DNA of 59,449 bases from an uncultured bacterium (GCA_903854215.1 CAINVT010000058.1:1-59449), one strand, 5' to 3'. Shown: positions 27,121 through 37,618, counted from the stretch's first letter. The notes: generated by a model from the letters alone, not told the origin. Made by a program: numbers and translations.

Positions 27121-27825
27121 TTACCGTCTCAACCGCATCTTCCACGGCGCGAGAACACCTTCCAGAATGATGTGTTTCGATATTTTGGATTGTCCTTCGC
27201 GCCGCTCCACAAATATAATGGGTACTTCGGCGAAGTGCGCCCCCCTTCGCCAAAGCCGATATTTCAATTCCATCAAAAAAGCGTATCCGGAAGCATCGAA
27301 GGACGATATGTCGGCGCTCCGCAATGCATCGACCTTGATGAGAATGAATCCTGCCGTCGCGTCATAGATCGGCATACCGGTGATCGTACGACAATAACGA
27401 TTCGCAAATCCGCTCAGAAGTTTCCGCCACGGCTTCCAGCCCTGCGTACCGCCGCCCGCGCAATAACGCGAACCGATGACAACATCCGCGTCAGTGTTCG
27501 CTCGAATCATGGCTTGAATGTATGACGGATCGTGAGAGAGATCCGCATCCATCATCAGGATACGCTGCACTGACTGATCTTTCAGGACCTCCGAGAACGC
27601 GTGCAGATACGCCTTACCGAGACCTTCTTTTCCCGCACGTTTGAGCAACCGCAGACGCGGTTCGCTTTGCATGATCTTCTCTACAATACTTGCGGTACCG
27701 TCCGGCGAATTATCATCGACTACCAAGACTTGTGCTTCGGGAACATGTTGAAAAATGCGTTCGATGATCGTCGCGATATTTCCCGACTCATTGTACGTCG
27801 GCAGAATAACGGTGAGACTGTTCAT
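27121..27825 (-). CDS. Dolichyl-phosphate mannosyltransferase-like GT2
   Basis: LTVILPTYNESGNIATIIERIF...VLVVDDNSPDGTASIVEKI...LMMDADLSHDPSYI. Confidence 0.92.
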   Translation of the reverse strand: MNSLTVILPTYNESGNIATIIERIFQHVPEAQVLVVDDNSPDGTASIVEKIMQSEPRLRLLKRAGKEGLGKAYLHAFSEVLKDQSVQRILMMDADLSHDPSYIQAMIRANTDADVVIGSRYCAGGGTQGWKPWRKLLSGFANRYCRTITGMPIYDATAGFILIKVDALRSADISSFDASGYAFLMELKYRLWRRGAHFAEVPIIFVERREGQSKISKHIILEGVLAPWKMRLRR

Positions 27826-28226
27826 ACCTGTTTGTCTTGAGACTCATTAAATATGAGATGCTGGTAAATGAAAAAGCTCGATACCGCAACGATCACGCTC
27901 GCAAGTATCTGTGCAAGCACGTACCACACGCCGAGATACTCGACCGCCACATATACGATACCGGTGTTCAAAAGAAGATTGAATATTGCGACTCCAAAGT
28001 AACGTGTCATTTGGTGCGTCATCGTGCCGGGAGTATTTTGTTCGAACGTCCACGTACGCTGAAGGTAAAAGCTCACGAAGAACGATGTGATGAACGCGCA
28101 CACAGAAGACGCGAGGTACCACACGCCGAGAAAGTGCGTCAGCAAGAAAAGGGTACCGATGTTCACGACCGCTCCGGTACTTCCCGAAATGATGTAACGT
28201 GCTGCCTTGGGTAGAGCTACGGTCAT
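27822..28226 (-). CDS. GtrA family membrane protein
   Basis: RYIISGSTGAVVNIGTLFLLTHFLGVWYLASSVCAFITSFFVSFYLQRTWTFE. Confidence 0.85.
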   Translation of the reverse strand: MTVALPKAARYIISGSTGAVVNIGTLFLLTHFLGVWYLASSVCAFITSFFVSFYLQRTWTFEQNTPGTMTHQMTRYFGVAIFNLLLNTGIVYVAVEYLGVWYVLAQILASVIVAVSSFFIYQHLIFNESQDKQV

Positions 28227-28227
28227 A

Positions 28228-29367
28228 CTAGTGTGCGATGAACGCAAGGATGCGCGCCGCGCGATTCTGCCAGGTATATTGATCGACATCCTCGCGCGCC
28301 TGTGCCGCGCAGACTTCCGCCTGTGCCGGATCATTGAGAAGTGTTTGTATCGCACCGGCGATCGCCTGCGGATCACCCGGCGGCACGATGACCGCATTCT
28401 GTTCGGTCAAGACCTCGCGAATCGTCGGCAAATCGGATGCAATGATCGGCCTGCCGCTTGCCATATATTCGAACATCTTCACCGGCGACATATGGTTGCG
28501 ATAATGCGGCGTGTCCGGGAACGGCATGAGGAGAACGTCGGCAGCTTGCTGATACCGCGCAAGTGTCGTTTGCGATGAATGTCCAAAAAGAAGCACGCGC
28601 TCGTCGACCCTCTGCTGCGCTGCGAGTGCACGATACCGCGCAATATCCGGATCCGCACCACCGACCGCAGCGAATAGGACGTCCGGAATTTCTTTGAGTG
28701 CCAGAATGATGTCGGTAATACCTTTGTCCGCTCCCATTGTCGTGAAATTTCCTGTATAGAGCACGATCTTCGCATCCGGCGGAAGCGAGAGTTCACGGCG
28801 TGCTTGCGACTTCTCTACTTTGTTTCCGAAGATTCCGACATCTACGCCGCTCGGTGCCACCATGATGTTCGCAGCTTCGAATCCTTCCGCCACGAATGCT
28901 AGTTTCAAGGCATCTGAGATCGTAATAATATGTCGCGCGTGGCGGCAACGGCGAAAGAATGCCGCTCGATTATTCGAGATGAGGTGACACTCATAGACGA
29001 CCGAGAATCCGATGCGAGAGAACAGCTCGATGAGCGGAACATCACGCGTGTAGATCACCGTATTTTTCCGACTCCGGAAAAGCATGTAGAAAAAGGCACT
29101 TGCATAGAAACTCACGATGCGAAGCGCGAACATCATACGTCCGCCGTTAATCCGCAAAAAATCGAGCACAAAAAGATGTCGAACGTTGAATACGTGTGCG
29201 ACGTGATACCGTTCAAAAATATCTCCCCGTTCATGCGTCGTGAGCGAGGGCATGACGAGTGTCACTTCGGCGCCGCCCACCGCGAATGATTCGCACGAAC
29301 GTACGATCGTAAGACCGTACGCTTTGTCGGTCGGCATACGTGTGTGAACGATGTAGAAAATTTTCAT
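28228..29367 (-). CDS. Glycosyltransferase family 4
   Basis: Rossmann N-terminus; SPVKMFEYMASGRPIIASDLPTIREVL. Confidence 0.88.
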   Translation of the reverse strand: MKIFYIVHTRMPTDKAYGLTIVRSCESFAVGGAEVTLVMPSLTTHERGDIFERYHVAHVFNVRHLFVLDFLRINGGRMMFALRIVSFYASAFFYMLFRSRKNTVIYTRDVPLIELFSRIGFSVVYECHLISNNRAAFFRRCRHARHIITISDALKLAFVAEGFEAANIMVAPSGVDVGIFGNKVEKSQARRELSLPPDAKIVLYTGNFTTMGADKGITDIILALKEIPDVLFAAVGGADPDIARYRALAAQQRVDERVLLFGHSSQTTLARYQQAADVLLMPFPDTPHYRNHMSPVKMFEYMASGRPIIASDLPTIREVLTEQNAVIVPPGDPQAIAGAIQTLLNDPAQAEVCAAQAREDVDQYTWQNRAARILAFIAH

Positions 29368-29401
29368 AGCACCGGCGTGGTCTCATTGAGACAACAGCAC
29401 A

Positions 29402-30433
29402 TTACGACGTCTGATGCTTCAACGCGTCATAATCGCTCTTGACCATCATCTCGACGAGTTGGTCGAACGAAACTTTCGGTTTCCACCCGAGCTCGCGTCG
29501 CGCTTTGCGCGCATCTCCAAGAAGCTGATGCACCTCATGTGGGCGATAGAATTCCGGATCAACCGCAATGATGACTTTACCACCTGTATCTCTACCGACT
29601 TCACTTTTTCCCTTTCCTTTCCAGGTGATGTGCATATCAAGTGCTGTCGCAGCCGCGTCGACGAAATCACGCACCGTGCGTGTCTCCCCCGTCGCTATCA
29701 CATAATCATGCGGTTTTTGTTGCTGAAGGATGAGACGCATCACCTCGACATAGTCCCCCGCATATCCCCAATCGCGCTTCGCCTCCAGATTGCCGAGCAG
29801 AAGTTTCTCTTGGAGACCAAGTTTGATCTTCGCGAGCGAATGGGTGATCTTACGCGTGACAAAATGTTTGCCGCGACGCGGCGATTCGTGATTGAAGAGA
29901 ATACCGGAAGCAGCGAAGAGTCCGTACTTTTCTCGATAGCCGACGATGAATTCTTCATGCGCCTTGAGCTTGGACTCGGCGTAGGGCGAGACCGGCGCAA
30001 ACGGTGACCGTTCATTCTGCGGCGGCAGTGTCGCACCGAACATTTCACTCGTGGATGCCTGGTAGATCCGTACATCTTTGTTGACCCGCATCGCTTCGTT
30101 GACCACGCGCCCCACGCCATAATAATTCGTATCCCATGTCTCGTCGGGCACTTTGAATGAGACCCATACATGCGACTGCGCCGCGAGATTGTAGACCTCG
30201 TCGGGACGCACCTCCTCCATCACCATACGAACAGTGCTTAAGTCGCGCACGTTGCCGTACACATACGAGAGTTTCTTCGCCAGATGAAGATCTTCGATAT
30301 ATGGCGGCGGCCCAGCGCTTGTGCGACGCAAAAGCCCGTACACATCGTATCCCTTATCGAACAAGAGTTCGGCAAGATACGAGCCGTCTTGCCCGGAGAT
30401 CCCCGTGATAAGCGCCCGTTTCTTCTTTGCCAT
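29402..30433 (-). CDS. gmd: GDP-mannose 4,6-dehydratase
   Basis: RALITGISGQDGSYLAELLFDKGYDVYGLLRR...YQASTSEMFGATLPPQNERSPFAPVSPYAESKLKAHE...HESPRRGKHFVTRKIT. Confidence 0.93.
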   Translation of the reverse strand: MAKKKRALITGISGQDGSYLAELLFDKGYDVYGLLRRTSAGPPPYIEDLHLAKKLSYVYGNVRDLSTVRMVMEEVRPDEVYNLAAQSHVWVSFKVPDETWDTNYYGVGRVVNEAMRVNKDVRIYQASTSEMFGATLPPQNERSPFAPVSPYAESKLKAHEEFIVGYREKYGLFAASGILFNHESPRRGKHFVTRKITHSLAKIKLGLQEKLLLGNLEAKRDWGYAGDYVEVMRLILQQQKPHDYVIATGETRTVRDFVDAAATALDMHITWKGKGKSEVGRDTGGKVIIAVDPEFYRPHEVHQLLGDARKARRELGWKPKVSFDQLVEMMVKSDYDALKHQTS

Positions 30434-30486
30434 AATGAGCTGAATAGTAACAAGAAGCCGCCTTATTTCCTATATCTCATCTATTT

Positions 30487-31404
30487 TTAGTATGTGATCC
30501 CCAGAGACCGTTTCAATTCAGCCACGCCGTCATCGAATGAGACCGCGGGTTTCCACGCGAGAAGTTTTTCCGCACGGCTGACATCCGCACATGAGCGCGC
30601 TGGCTCGGTACGTGGTGCAACATACTCCACCGGACCACCGATCTGTTCTGCAATAGCAAGGACCGACGTTTCGCGACCCGTTCCTATGTTGATGACTTCA
30701 CCATGCCCGACGTTCATGGACTCCGCCGCGAGCATATTCGCGCGAGCGACATCACGCACATGCACATAGTCGCGCGTATGTTTCCCGTCTCCCGCAATGA
30801 GAAGAGGCTTACCAGCAAGACGTAAAGAAAGAAATTTTCCTACGACAAGTCCATAGGGACCCTCCGCATCGAAGCGTGGTCCATACACATTGAAGTACCG
30901 CAGAGACACCGTCGAGAGTCCATACAACTCCGCCCAGAGGCGACACGCATTTTCGGAAACATATTTTTGAAATGCGTAGGGACTCATCGGATGCGCAGGC
31001 ATGTCTTCTTGCAGTGGCGATGTTTCTTGGTCTCCATACACCGATGCGGAGGTCGCGAGGACGACCCGCTTCACATGCGCCGTATGCGCCGCTTCCAAGA
31101 CCGATATCGTGCCGCCGGCATTCACCTCAAATGTCTCTTGCGGATTTTGTATTGAATATTCGACACGCGGCAGCGCCGCTTCGTGGAAGACATATGCTGC
31201 GTCTTTGAAGATCGGAGTGAGTGCGCCTGTGTCGCGAACATCGATCTCGTGATAGATCGCTTTCGTATGCATACGATCCGCACGTCGACCGGCAACGAAC
31301 GTATCAACGACATGCGTTTCGTATCCGCGCTCAAGAAGCATCTCGACAATATGTGATCCTATGAACCCCGCTCCGCCAGTGACGACTGCTTTTGTCTGAC
31401 TCAT
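30487..31404 (-). CDS. NAD-dependent sugar epimerase/dehydratase (GalE-like)
   Basis: AVVTGGAGFIGSHIVEMLLERGYE...ATSASVYGDQETSPLQEDMPAHPMSPYAFQKY. Confidence 0.9.
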   Translation of the reverse strand: MSQTKAVVTGGAGFIGSHIVEMLLERGYETHVVDTFVAGRRADRMHTKAIYHEIDVRDTGALTPIFKDAAYVFHEAALPRVEYSIQNPQETFEVNAGGTISVLEAAHTAHVKRVVLATSASVYGDQETSPLQEDMPAHPMSPYAFQKYVSENACRLWAELYGLSTVSLRYFNVYGPRFDAEGPYGLVVGKFLSLRLAGKPLLIAGDGKHTRDYVHVRDVARANMLAAESMNVGHGEVINIGTGRETSVLAIAEQIGGPVEYVAPRTEPARSCADVSRAEKLLAWKPAVSFDDGVAELKRSLGITY

Positions 31405-31436
31405 GTAAAAATAATAACCTGAAAGTATCAAGAAAA

Positions 31437-32594
31437 CTACGGCGTTGTGAGGAGATCAAGATACAATACTGCAGTATTTGAAGCGGTCCTTTCCCAAGAA
31501 AATTCCCGTGCACGAGATAATCCCTTTTCGATGAGTTCTTTTTGTAGCGTTTCATCTGTAAGAAGTGCTCGTATCTTTGCTGCAATGTCGGATACATTTG
31601 TCGGGTCAACAATGAGTGCGGCATCGCCTGCAATTTCCGGCATTGAGGTAACATTCGATGTAATGACCGGCGTCCCCGATGCAAATGCTTCAACAATCGG
31701 AAGACCAAAACCCTCGTTCAAAGACGGGAACACAAAAAGTTCTGCAGCAGAATACAGCGCATTCAGATCTTCTTGTGCGACGTAATTAATAAAAATGATA
31801 TCATCGGGTTTTGGCGAATTTCGAACCTCCGCCTGCGCTACCCCAAATGCTTGGTGCATATTTCCCACAATAACTAATGTGGGAAGTTGCACTCCTTCGA
31901 CCTGGAGGGATACGTACGCACGGATAAGCGCAGGAATATTTTTGTGCACAACGTGCCGAGATATGTCGAGTATGAATTCATCATTTATACCGTATCGCTC
32001 TTTAATCTGTGCACGTGCGATATCTTTATTGATCATCTGATACGATTCACCGCCGCCGAGATAAATAGTACGAACCCGATCACGGGCAGCATGATAGTAC
32101 TCAACGATCTCTTCTTTGCCGAATTGTGAATCGGCGATGATCGCAGAAACCGCAGCGTTACAGTGTTTCAAAATAAAATTGAATATATGACGCGAAGGGG
32201 GAAATTGACCGCCCGCAGTGATGTCACCGGCACCGTGCGCCGTCACGACAATATGCGTGGCCGGTGCCAACCAGAAGAACGGATAGAGCCGCGGCTGGAA
32301 CCAATGGATGATATCGAAACGGTTTTTGCGATATTTCCAGAAGAACAGCATCGTGCGTACGAACCGAGTTGCGACCGGTAACTTCAATTCCGGCATTATG
32401 ATTTCGTGTGCACGTTTATAGATCGGATCGTCCACCCGATCAAAGTGAACCAAATACCATTCAAACCGATCATCTTCCAAAAGATTCTCAATGAGCTTGC
32501 GCGTATAGAGTGCCGTGCCTTTTGCCGGACGATTATCCATCGCATAACTCATGAGCGCGACTCTGACCTTACCTTGCCTATCGTTCGTTTTCAT
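31437..32594 (-). CDS. Glycosyltransferase family 4
   Basis: YSAAELFVFPSLNEGFGLPIVEAFASGTPVITSNVTSMPEIAGDAALIVDP. Confidence 0.92.
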   Translation of the reverse strand: MKTNDRQGKVRVALMSYAMDNRPAKGTALYTRKLIENLLEDDRFEWYLVHFDRVDDPIYKRAHEIIMPELKLPVATRFVRTMLFFWKYRKNRFDIIHWFQPRLYPFFWLAPATHIVVTAHGAGDITAGGQFPPSRHIFNFILKHCNAAVSAIIADSQFGKEEIVEYYHAARDRVRTIYLGGGESYQMINKDIARAQIKERYGINDEFILDISRHVVHKNIPALIRAYVSLQVEGVQLPTLVIVGNMHQAFGVAQAEVRNSPKPDDIIFINYVAQEDLNALYSAAELFVFPSLNEGFGLPIVEAFASGTPVITSNVTSMPEIAGDAALIVDPTNVSDIAAKIRALLTDETLQKELIEKGLSRAREFSWERTASNTAVLYLDLLTTP

Positions 32595-32704
32595 ATACTC
32601 GCAATCCGCATCGAATGAGGATACCATTTAAAATCAAGAAATATAAAAAATCAGTTAAATGATAACTTATTCATATATGAAGCTATTCCAACATTAGACC
32701 AACA

Positions 32705-33514
32705 ATGGGGTATAATTACTTTATGAGAAGCATGAAAGATTGGGTGTTTGAGGCAGTACGAAAAACTGGTTACCCGCTTGTATTTACAGATAATTATGGG
32801 ATCCGATCAATTCTCTATAGATGGAATGGGACTCCGACATGGAAACTGCGCGGCAAATACCACATGGCGAAAGAGTTTGCCGCATTCAAGAAACTTATTC
32901 CTGGGGGTGGAGTAGTGCTAGATGTCGGTGCGAACATCGGAGTCCATGCCATCATGATGAGCCGTCTCGCAAAAAAAGTATACTCATTCGAGCCCACTGG
33001 AGAGTCATTCCAACATCTGAAAGAAAACATTGCACTTAATAATGCAGATAACATCACCCCCATACTAAAGGCCGTATCGTCGAAAAACGGGACCGCGACT
33101 TTTCATCTTTTTTCTTCGGAAAATGCGGAGTGGAATTCTCTCCGGTATCGCGAAACGCCTTCTGTAAAACCTGCGACTGAACGGACTGTTTCCACTATCA
33201 CCCTCGATACGTTTGCGGAAGAACAAGGCCTGGAGTTTATTGATTTCGTCAAAATAGATGTTGAGGGAGCAGAAAAAGAAGTACTCATGGGAGCATCGAA
33301 TTTACTAAAGAAGCATTCAATAAAGGCACTCTCCTTTGAGGTTTGGGGAGAAAATCAAGGAGGAAAAACTTCTGTTGATGAATTGATTGGCATATTTGAA
33401 TCGTTCAAATATACGGTTTGCGACTATGATCAAAAAGAAGATTCATTTCAGACGCTGTCACGCCCATACACTTCACAATTAAACAACGATAACCTATACG
33501 CCTTTCCTAACTGA
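32705..33514 (+). CDS. FkbM family methyltransferase
   Basis: GGVVLDVGANIGVHAIMMSRLAKKVYSFEPTGESFQHLKENIALN...FVKIDVEGAEKEVLMGA; TATAAT box just upstream. Confidence 0.9.
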   Translation: MGYNYFMRSMKDWVFEAVRKTGYPLVFTDNYGIRSILYRWNGTPTWKLRGKYHMAKEFAAFKKLIPGGGVVLDVGANIGVHAIMMSRLAKKVYSFEPTGESFQHLKENIALNNADNITPILKAVSSKNGTATFHLFSSENAEWNSLRYRETPSVKPATERTVSTITLDTFAEEQGLEFIDFVKIDVEGAEKEVLMGASNLLKKHSIKALSFEVWGENQGGKTSVDELIGIFESFKYTVCDYDQKEDSFQTLSRPYTSQLNNDNLYAFPN

Positions 33515-33603
33515 GTCGCAAAGTGAATCCCTTGATGGCGGTCCGTCGGCCGTTGATCTTATGGCAAAAAAACATTTGTGCTCTTACGTTTCCGACAATC
33601 ATA

Positions 33604-34719
33604 CTACGAATCCGCCGAATTGAACGAATCGTGCCCCGACGATTCCGCGACGGACCGCAAAAGTGTATCAACATGGCGTGTGATAGAAAAACGCGTAATC
33701 TCTGTCTCGCCGGCGTGCAGTAATCGGAATCGCAGTTGCGGATCGGTGTTCATTCGATTCATGGCTCGGACAAGCGAATCGACATCACCTATAGGAACGA
33801 TGAGTCCCGACACACCATCGTTCACCACTTCACGCGCAGCACCAAAATCCGAGACGATGATTGGTAGACCGGACGCCATTGCCTCAAAGAGTACGATTCC
33901 AACACCTTCCCAACGCGACGGAAGCACAAAACAATCCACTGTTTTCATCAACGCGGGAATATCGTCGCGCGCGCCCAAAAAAGTAACCCGTGAGTCGATG
34001 CCGAGCGCATGCGACCGTTCTTCAAGTGCAGCTCGTTCAACGCCGTCTCCTGCAATGAGAAGATGTGCATCGGCAACACGCGCAAATGCATTGAGGAGAA
34101 TGTCTACGCCTTTTTGGTGTATCAGGCGCCCGACAAAAAGAAAAAGGAAGGTGTCTCCGAGATTTTTTTCACGGCGCACATTGGACGGTACGACATCATG
34201 AAAACGATTCAAATCTATACCGTTCTCGATGACGACGATGCGTCGTGCATCAATGTTGTGGATAATGAGCGACTCACGCACAGCTTGTGATACGGCGACG
34301 ATGCGTGTCGAGAGCCGCTGCAGGATGCGATCCAGAAAAAATTGCCGTTTCGTTTTTACGTTATCGTACACATTGTGCTCGAAAGAAATGCGCACGGGGA
34401 TGCGGGCAAGGAAAGCCGCCGCCCGCGCGATTGCATTCGCGAACCACAGATGGCTTACTACGACAGAGAATTTTTCACGATGCAGAAAAGATGCGAGGAC
34501 GACGTAGCCGCGCACATCATACACAGAATGAATTGGAATATAACGACGCTGTTCGGTCGGAAGTATGCACAGATCCGTAAAACTCCCGGCTTTCCGTTCC
34601 GGTCGGAGCGTTATCAGCACGACCGGTACACCGCGACGATACAGTTCGTTGACCTCGTCGACTGCGAGACGTTCCGCTCCGCCGAAACCAAGGTTGTTTA
34701 TGATAACTGCGATACGCAT
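33604..34719 (-). CDS. Glycosyltransferase family 4
   Basis: MRIAVIINNLGFGGAERLAVDEVNELYRRG...PSRWEGVGIVLFEAMASGLPIIVSDFGAAREVV. Confidence 0.92.
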   Translation of the reverse strand: MRIAVIINNLGFGGAERLAVDEVNELYRRGVPVVLITLRPERKAGSFTDLCILPTEQRRYIPIHSVYDVRGYVVLASFLHREKFSVVVSHLWFANAIARAAAFLARIPVRISFEHNVYDNVKTKRQFFLDRILQRLSTRIVAVSQAVRESLIIHNIDARRIVVIENGIDLNRFHDVVPSNVRREKNLGDTFLFLFVGRLIHQKGVDILLNAFARVADAHLLIAGDGVERAALEERSHALGIDSRVTFLGARDDIPALMKTVDCFVLPSRWEGVGIVLFEAMASGLPIIVSDFGAAREVVNDGVSGLIVPIGDVDSLVRAMNRMNTDPQLRFRLLHAGETEITRFSITRHVDTLLRSVAESSGHDSFNSADS

Positions 34720-34729
34720 AGTATTCATT

Positions 34730-35788
34730 TCATCGCTCAAATAAATCACCGATCTTGTCGGCCAAAAGTGCAAGCGAATGTTCCTGTTCGATGAACGCGC
34801 GGTTGTGCTTCCCCGCTTCCGAAAGTTCTTCCGGAGTACGTGCGAATGCCGCTGTAAGGGCGCGGGCGACGCCTGTGGCGTCGCCCGCAAAAAAGTCGTC
34901 TCCAATCACCTCACGCACCGCATCATTTGCGACGACGACGATACAGCCGCACGCCATCGCCTCGCCGATCGTCTTATCGAACGAGCCCGACGGCGTGAGG
35001 TTCACATAGATCTGATGTGCACCGTAAATCTTCGGCGTATCTTCATTGCGAACGGACGGATAGAGTGTCACGTAGCCGTTCTCGACGAGCGATTGTGCCG
35101 CATCTGTAAAACGCTTGAAATACGGGTCGTCAGGATAGGTCGGATCGCCATAGATATCAGCATGGAAGTCGATATGTTGATCAACGAGCATATTGAGCGC
35201 ATTGAGAAATTCGATCGGCTTTTTTACCTCGTCGATGCGGCCGAGAAAAAGGATCGAACCTGTCGGAGGTGCGACCTCCGGTGGAACGAATCGCTCCGTA
35301 TCAATACCGATGGGCATTTGTTCTGCATTTTTGAAATGCGCCACGTATGCGGCCGACGAGGTGTAACACACCGTATTCGCGAGCACACCGACAAGCCGCG
35401 TCATCCATGACCCTTTCTTATGATTACGCCAGAGGATGATTTTCTTTCCGGATAATCTCCAAAAAATACCACCGAGTAATACATACTCTTGATTCATGTG
35501 TACAAAAACTGCATCGTAATTGCGGCGCAAATTCCAAATATATCTATAGAAAAAAAACAGATACTGTATTCGCACCAGCATTTTTCTGAAAGCTGACAGC
35601 TGACAGCTGACAGCTGTCTTCCCCAACGAATGCACCTGCACATTCGACGGAAGATGCATCCGTCCCCGCTTAAGACAGATCACCTCGATCGATTGATAAC
35701 GCGGCGCAAGCACTTCGATCCAGCGATGCATGAATCCCAAGACGGGATCGTCGAGGTCGACCGCCTGGGTTGTTATGAGAAGCCGCAT
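34730..35788 (-). CDS. Glycosyltransferase family 4 with embedded palindromes and heptad repeat
   Basis: GSILFLGRIDEVKKPIEFLNALN...DKTIGEAMACGCIVVVANDAVREVI. Confidence 0.88.
   Translation of the reverse strand: MRLLITTQAVDLDDPVLGFMHRWIEVLAPRYQSIEVICLKRGRMHLPSNVQVHSLGKTAVSCQLSAFRKMLVRIQYLFFFYRYIWNLRRNYDAVFVHMNQEYVLLGGIFWRLSGKKIILWRNHKKGSWMTRLVGVLANTVCYTSSAAYVAHFKNAEQMPIGIDTERFVPPEVAPPTGSILFLGRIDEVKKPIEFLNALNMLVDQHIDFHADIYGDPTYPDDPYFKRFTDAAQSLVENGYVTLYPSVRNEDTPKIYGAHQIYVNLTPSGSFDKTIGEAMACGCIVVVANDAVREVIGDDFFAGDATGVARALTAAFARTPEELSEAGKHNRAFIEQEHSLALLADKIGDLFER
34862..34888. repeat. In-gene perfect hairpin with 12-bp arms
   Basis: GCGGGCGACGCC-tgt-GGCGTCGCCCGC. Confidence 0.85.
35591..35618. 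repeat. Heptanucleotide tandem repeat inside a GT4 ORF
   Basis: AGCTGAC x3 then AGCTGTC. Confidence 0.85.
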
Positions 35789-35792
35789 AGGC

Positions 35793-36794
35793 TTATTTTC
35801 TCACATGTCTGACGGCCTTTTTTGCAGTTTTCCGGACATTCTTTTTGACGGATTTTTTAGCCTTCGACTTTCGCTTCAAGATATCTTTGCCGTATACACC
35901 CGAAAGCAGGTCGAGATCTTTTTTACTGCCGAGAAGAAGCTCGATATTCATATTTTTCATCGCGTCGATGAGCTTCATGCCGTGTTCGTCGCCCACGTTC
36001 TCCGCGAAAAGCCGCGAGAACGTCTCGAAATCCTTGATATGGCAGTCGCCGCCGATGCCGCGGCCTGACGAATGCGCCGGCTCGATGTGCCATTTGGCGA
36101 TGACCGGATCCTGGAACGCGATCATCGGATCGCGAATGATCATTTCCTTGATGTGCGTCCAATCGACATCGAGCTCTTGTGCGATGTCATACAAAAGATT
36201 CATGTAGATCGAACGCGCGAAGAGCGACGTGTTGTGAACGTATTTGAAAAATTCCGCCGTCTGCGCCGGCACGATGATCGACGGCGCTTCCGGTAGGATC
36301 GAGAGCAGGCGCTCTGCCCGCGTGCGATATTCCTCGTTGTCGACGGGAATACCGATGATGTTCTGCAACGGGTGAGATGCATCATACGCAGCCGTGCCGC
36401 GCGAAAGGAATTCCGGCGAGTGCATGACGAAGATATCCGGATATTGTTTTTGGAATGAGTGCGTCGTGCCGGGCTTCAAGGTCGATTTCACCACCGCCGT
36501 CTTTCCGTTGCCCACATGTTTCAAAACGCCGCGTGCGATCGAGTCATCAAATCCTTCGATCGTAGTCGGCGTCGGCACCGCGATGAAAACGATATCCGCC
36601 TCTTTAATCTTGCTTTCGTTTTGCCGATACGGTTCTTCGAGCGCGAAGCGGATCGTCTCAAAACCGCGCTTCTCGAAATCCCCCGCGTAGTTCTTGCCGA
36701 TCCATCCCTGGCCGATGAAACCAATGACCGGCTTCTTCTGGCCGTTCTTCACTGTTTTTTTCGCCGTCTTTTTTGTTGTTTTAGTCGCAACCAT
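35793..36794 (-). CDS. UDP-glucose/GDP-mannose dehydrogenase-like protein with Lys/Arg-rich termini
   Basis: PVIGFIGQGWIGKNYAGDFEKRGFETIRF...DIVFIAVPTPTT...VVKSTLKPGTT...GGDCHIKDFETF. Confidence 0.85.
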   Translation of the reverse strand: MVATKTTKKTAKKTVKNGQKKPVIGFIGQGWIGKNYAGDFEKRGFETIRFALEEPYRQNESKIKEADIVFIAVPTPTTIEGFDDSIARGVLKHVGNGKTAVVKSTLKPGTTHSFQKQYPDIFVMHSPEFLSRGTAAYDASHPLQNIIGIPVDNEEYRTRAERLLSILPEAPSIIVPAQTAEFFKYVHNTSLFARSIYMNLLYDIAQELDVDWTHIKEMIIRDPMIAFQDPVIAKWHIEPAHSSGRGIGGDCHIKDFETFSRLFAENVGDEHGMKLIDAMKNMNIELLLGSKKDLDLLSGVYGKDILKRKSKAKKSVKKNVRKTAKKAVRHVRK

Positions 36795-36919
36795 AGATTC
36801 CGCATTATGCTTCTTTGGCTTAATTTATGCAAGAATCGACGTTGACATATTCATAAAAAGGTTTATTATATTGATTCGATCTTTGATTAAATACGACCCA
36901 TATAAGGAAAGGTTTGCCA

Positions 36920-37606
36920 ATGTCGAACAGACTCGCACACACAGTCGATGTCGTGTGCGGCTTTGCATTCGACATCGAAAAGACCGACGATCCACAACGT
37001 CCGAGCGGTTTTAAGCCCGCTGAAGTTCATCTGGGATCAATCGAACTGAACCCTCTTTACGCGCAACCTCGACTTGAAGGCTTGGCCGCAATGCTACGCC
37101 TTGGTTTCTGTCGAATGCTCGTAATCCCCGGAAAAGACGAGAGGCGCTATAAGGACGAAACTATTGTGATCGACGGCAAGCCACCGAAGTACTGGCAGGG
37201 GTGGGTAATTCGGGAAATGCTCATCCATGATCTTTCTGCAGATCCATCGAAAATACACTGGCTGCCTTCGACGGGCACGACTGGTAATGCGGCGATCGCT
37301 TTCTGTGAATTCGCTCGATGGGAACACCTCTCGATCGAGGAAGGAAAGGTGGAGTTTGTCACGAGTTGGTATCACTGCACGCGAGCCGGCCGAATCGCAT
37401 TGCGATCAGCCGGGCTGCCTCCATTTTTGACTCCTGCTGAGGCGTTCACGTTGGCCGAAGCGGAATTGGACGGAACGCGTGATGCGGCCGAACAGCGACT
37501 GCGGTCATTCGGCGGCCACTACCTCGATCCACGGGTCATCCAAGAAATTCGTGGCATAGCAATGTTCTTACTTGGAAAAGATCAGCCCCAGATGAAGGGT
37601 TGGTGA
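36920..37606 (+). CDS. YdcF/DUF218-like protein in a solitary promoter-gene-terminator cassette
   Basis: MLVIPGKDERR...VIREMLIHDLSADPSKIHWLPSTGTTGNAAIAFCEF...EFVTSWYHCTRAGRIAL. Confidence 0.6.
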   Translation: MSNRLAHTVDVVCGFAFDIEKTDDPQRPSGFKPAEVHLGSIELNPLYAQPRLEGLAAMLRLGFCRMLVIPGKDERRYKDETIVIDGKPPKYWQGWVIREMLIHDLSADPSKIHWLPSTGTTGNAAIAFCEFARWEHLSIEEGKVEFVTSWYHCTRAGRIALRSAGLPPFLTPAEAFTLAEAELDGTRDAAEQRLRSFGGHYLDPRVIQEIRGIAMFLLGKDQPQMKGW

Positions 37607-37618
37607 CCGACACTCCGA

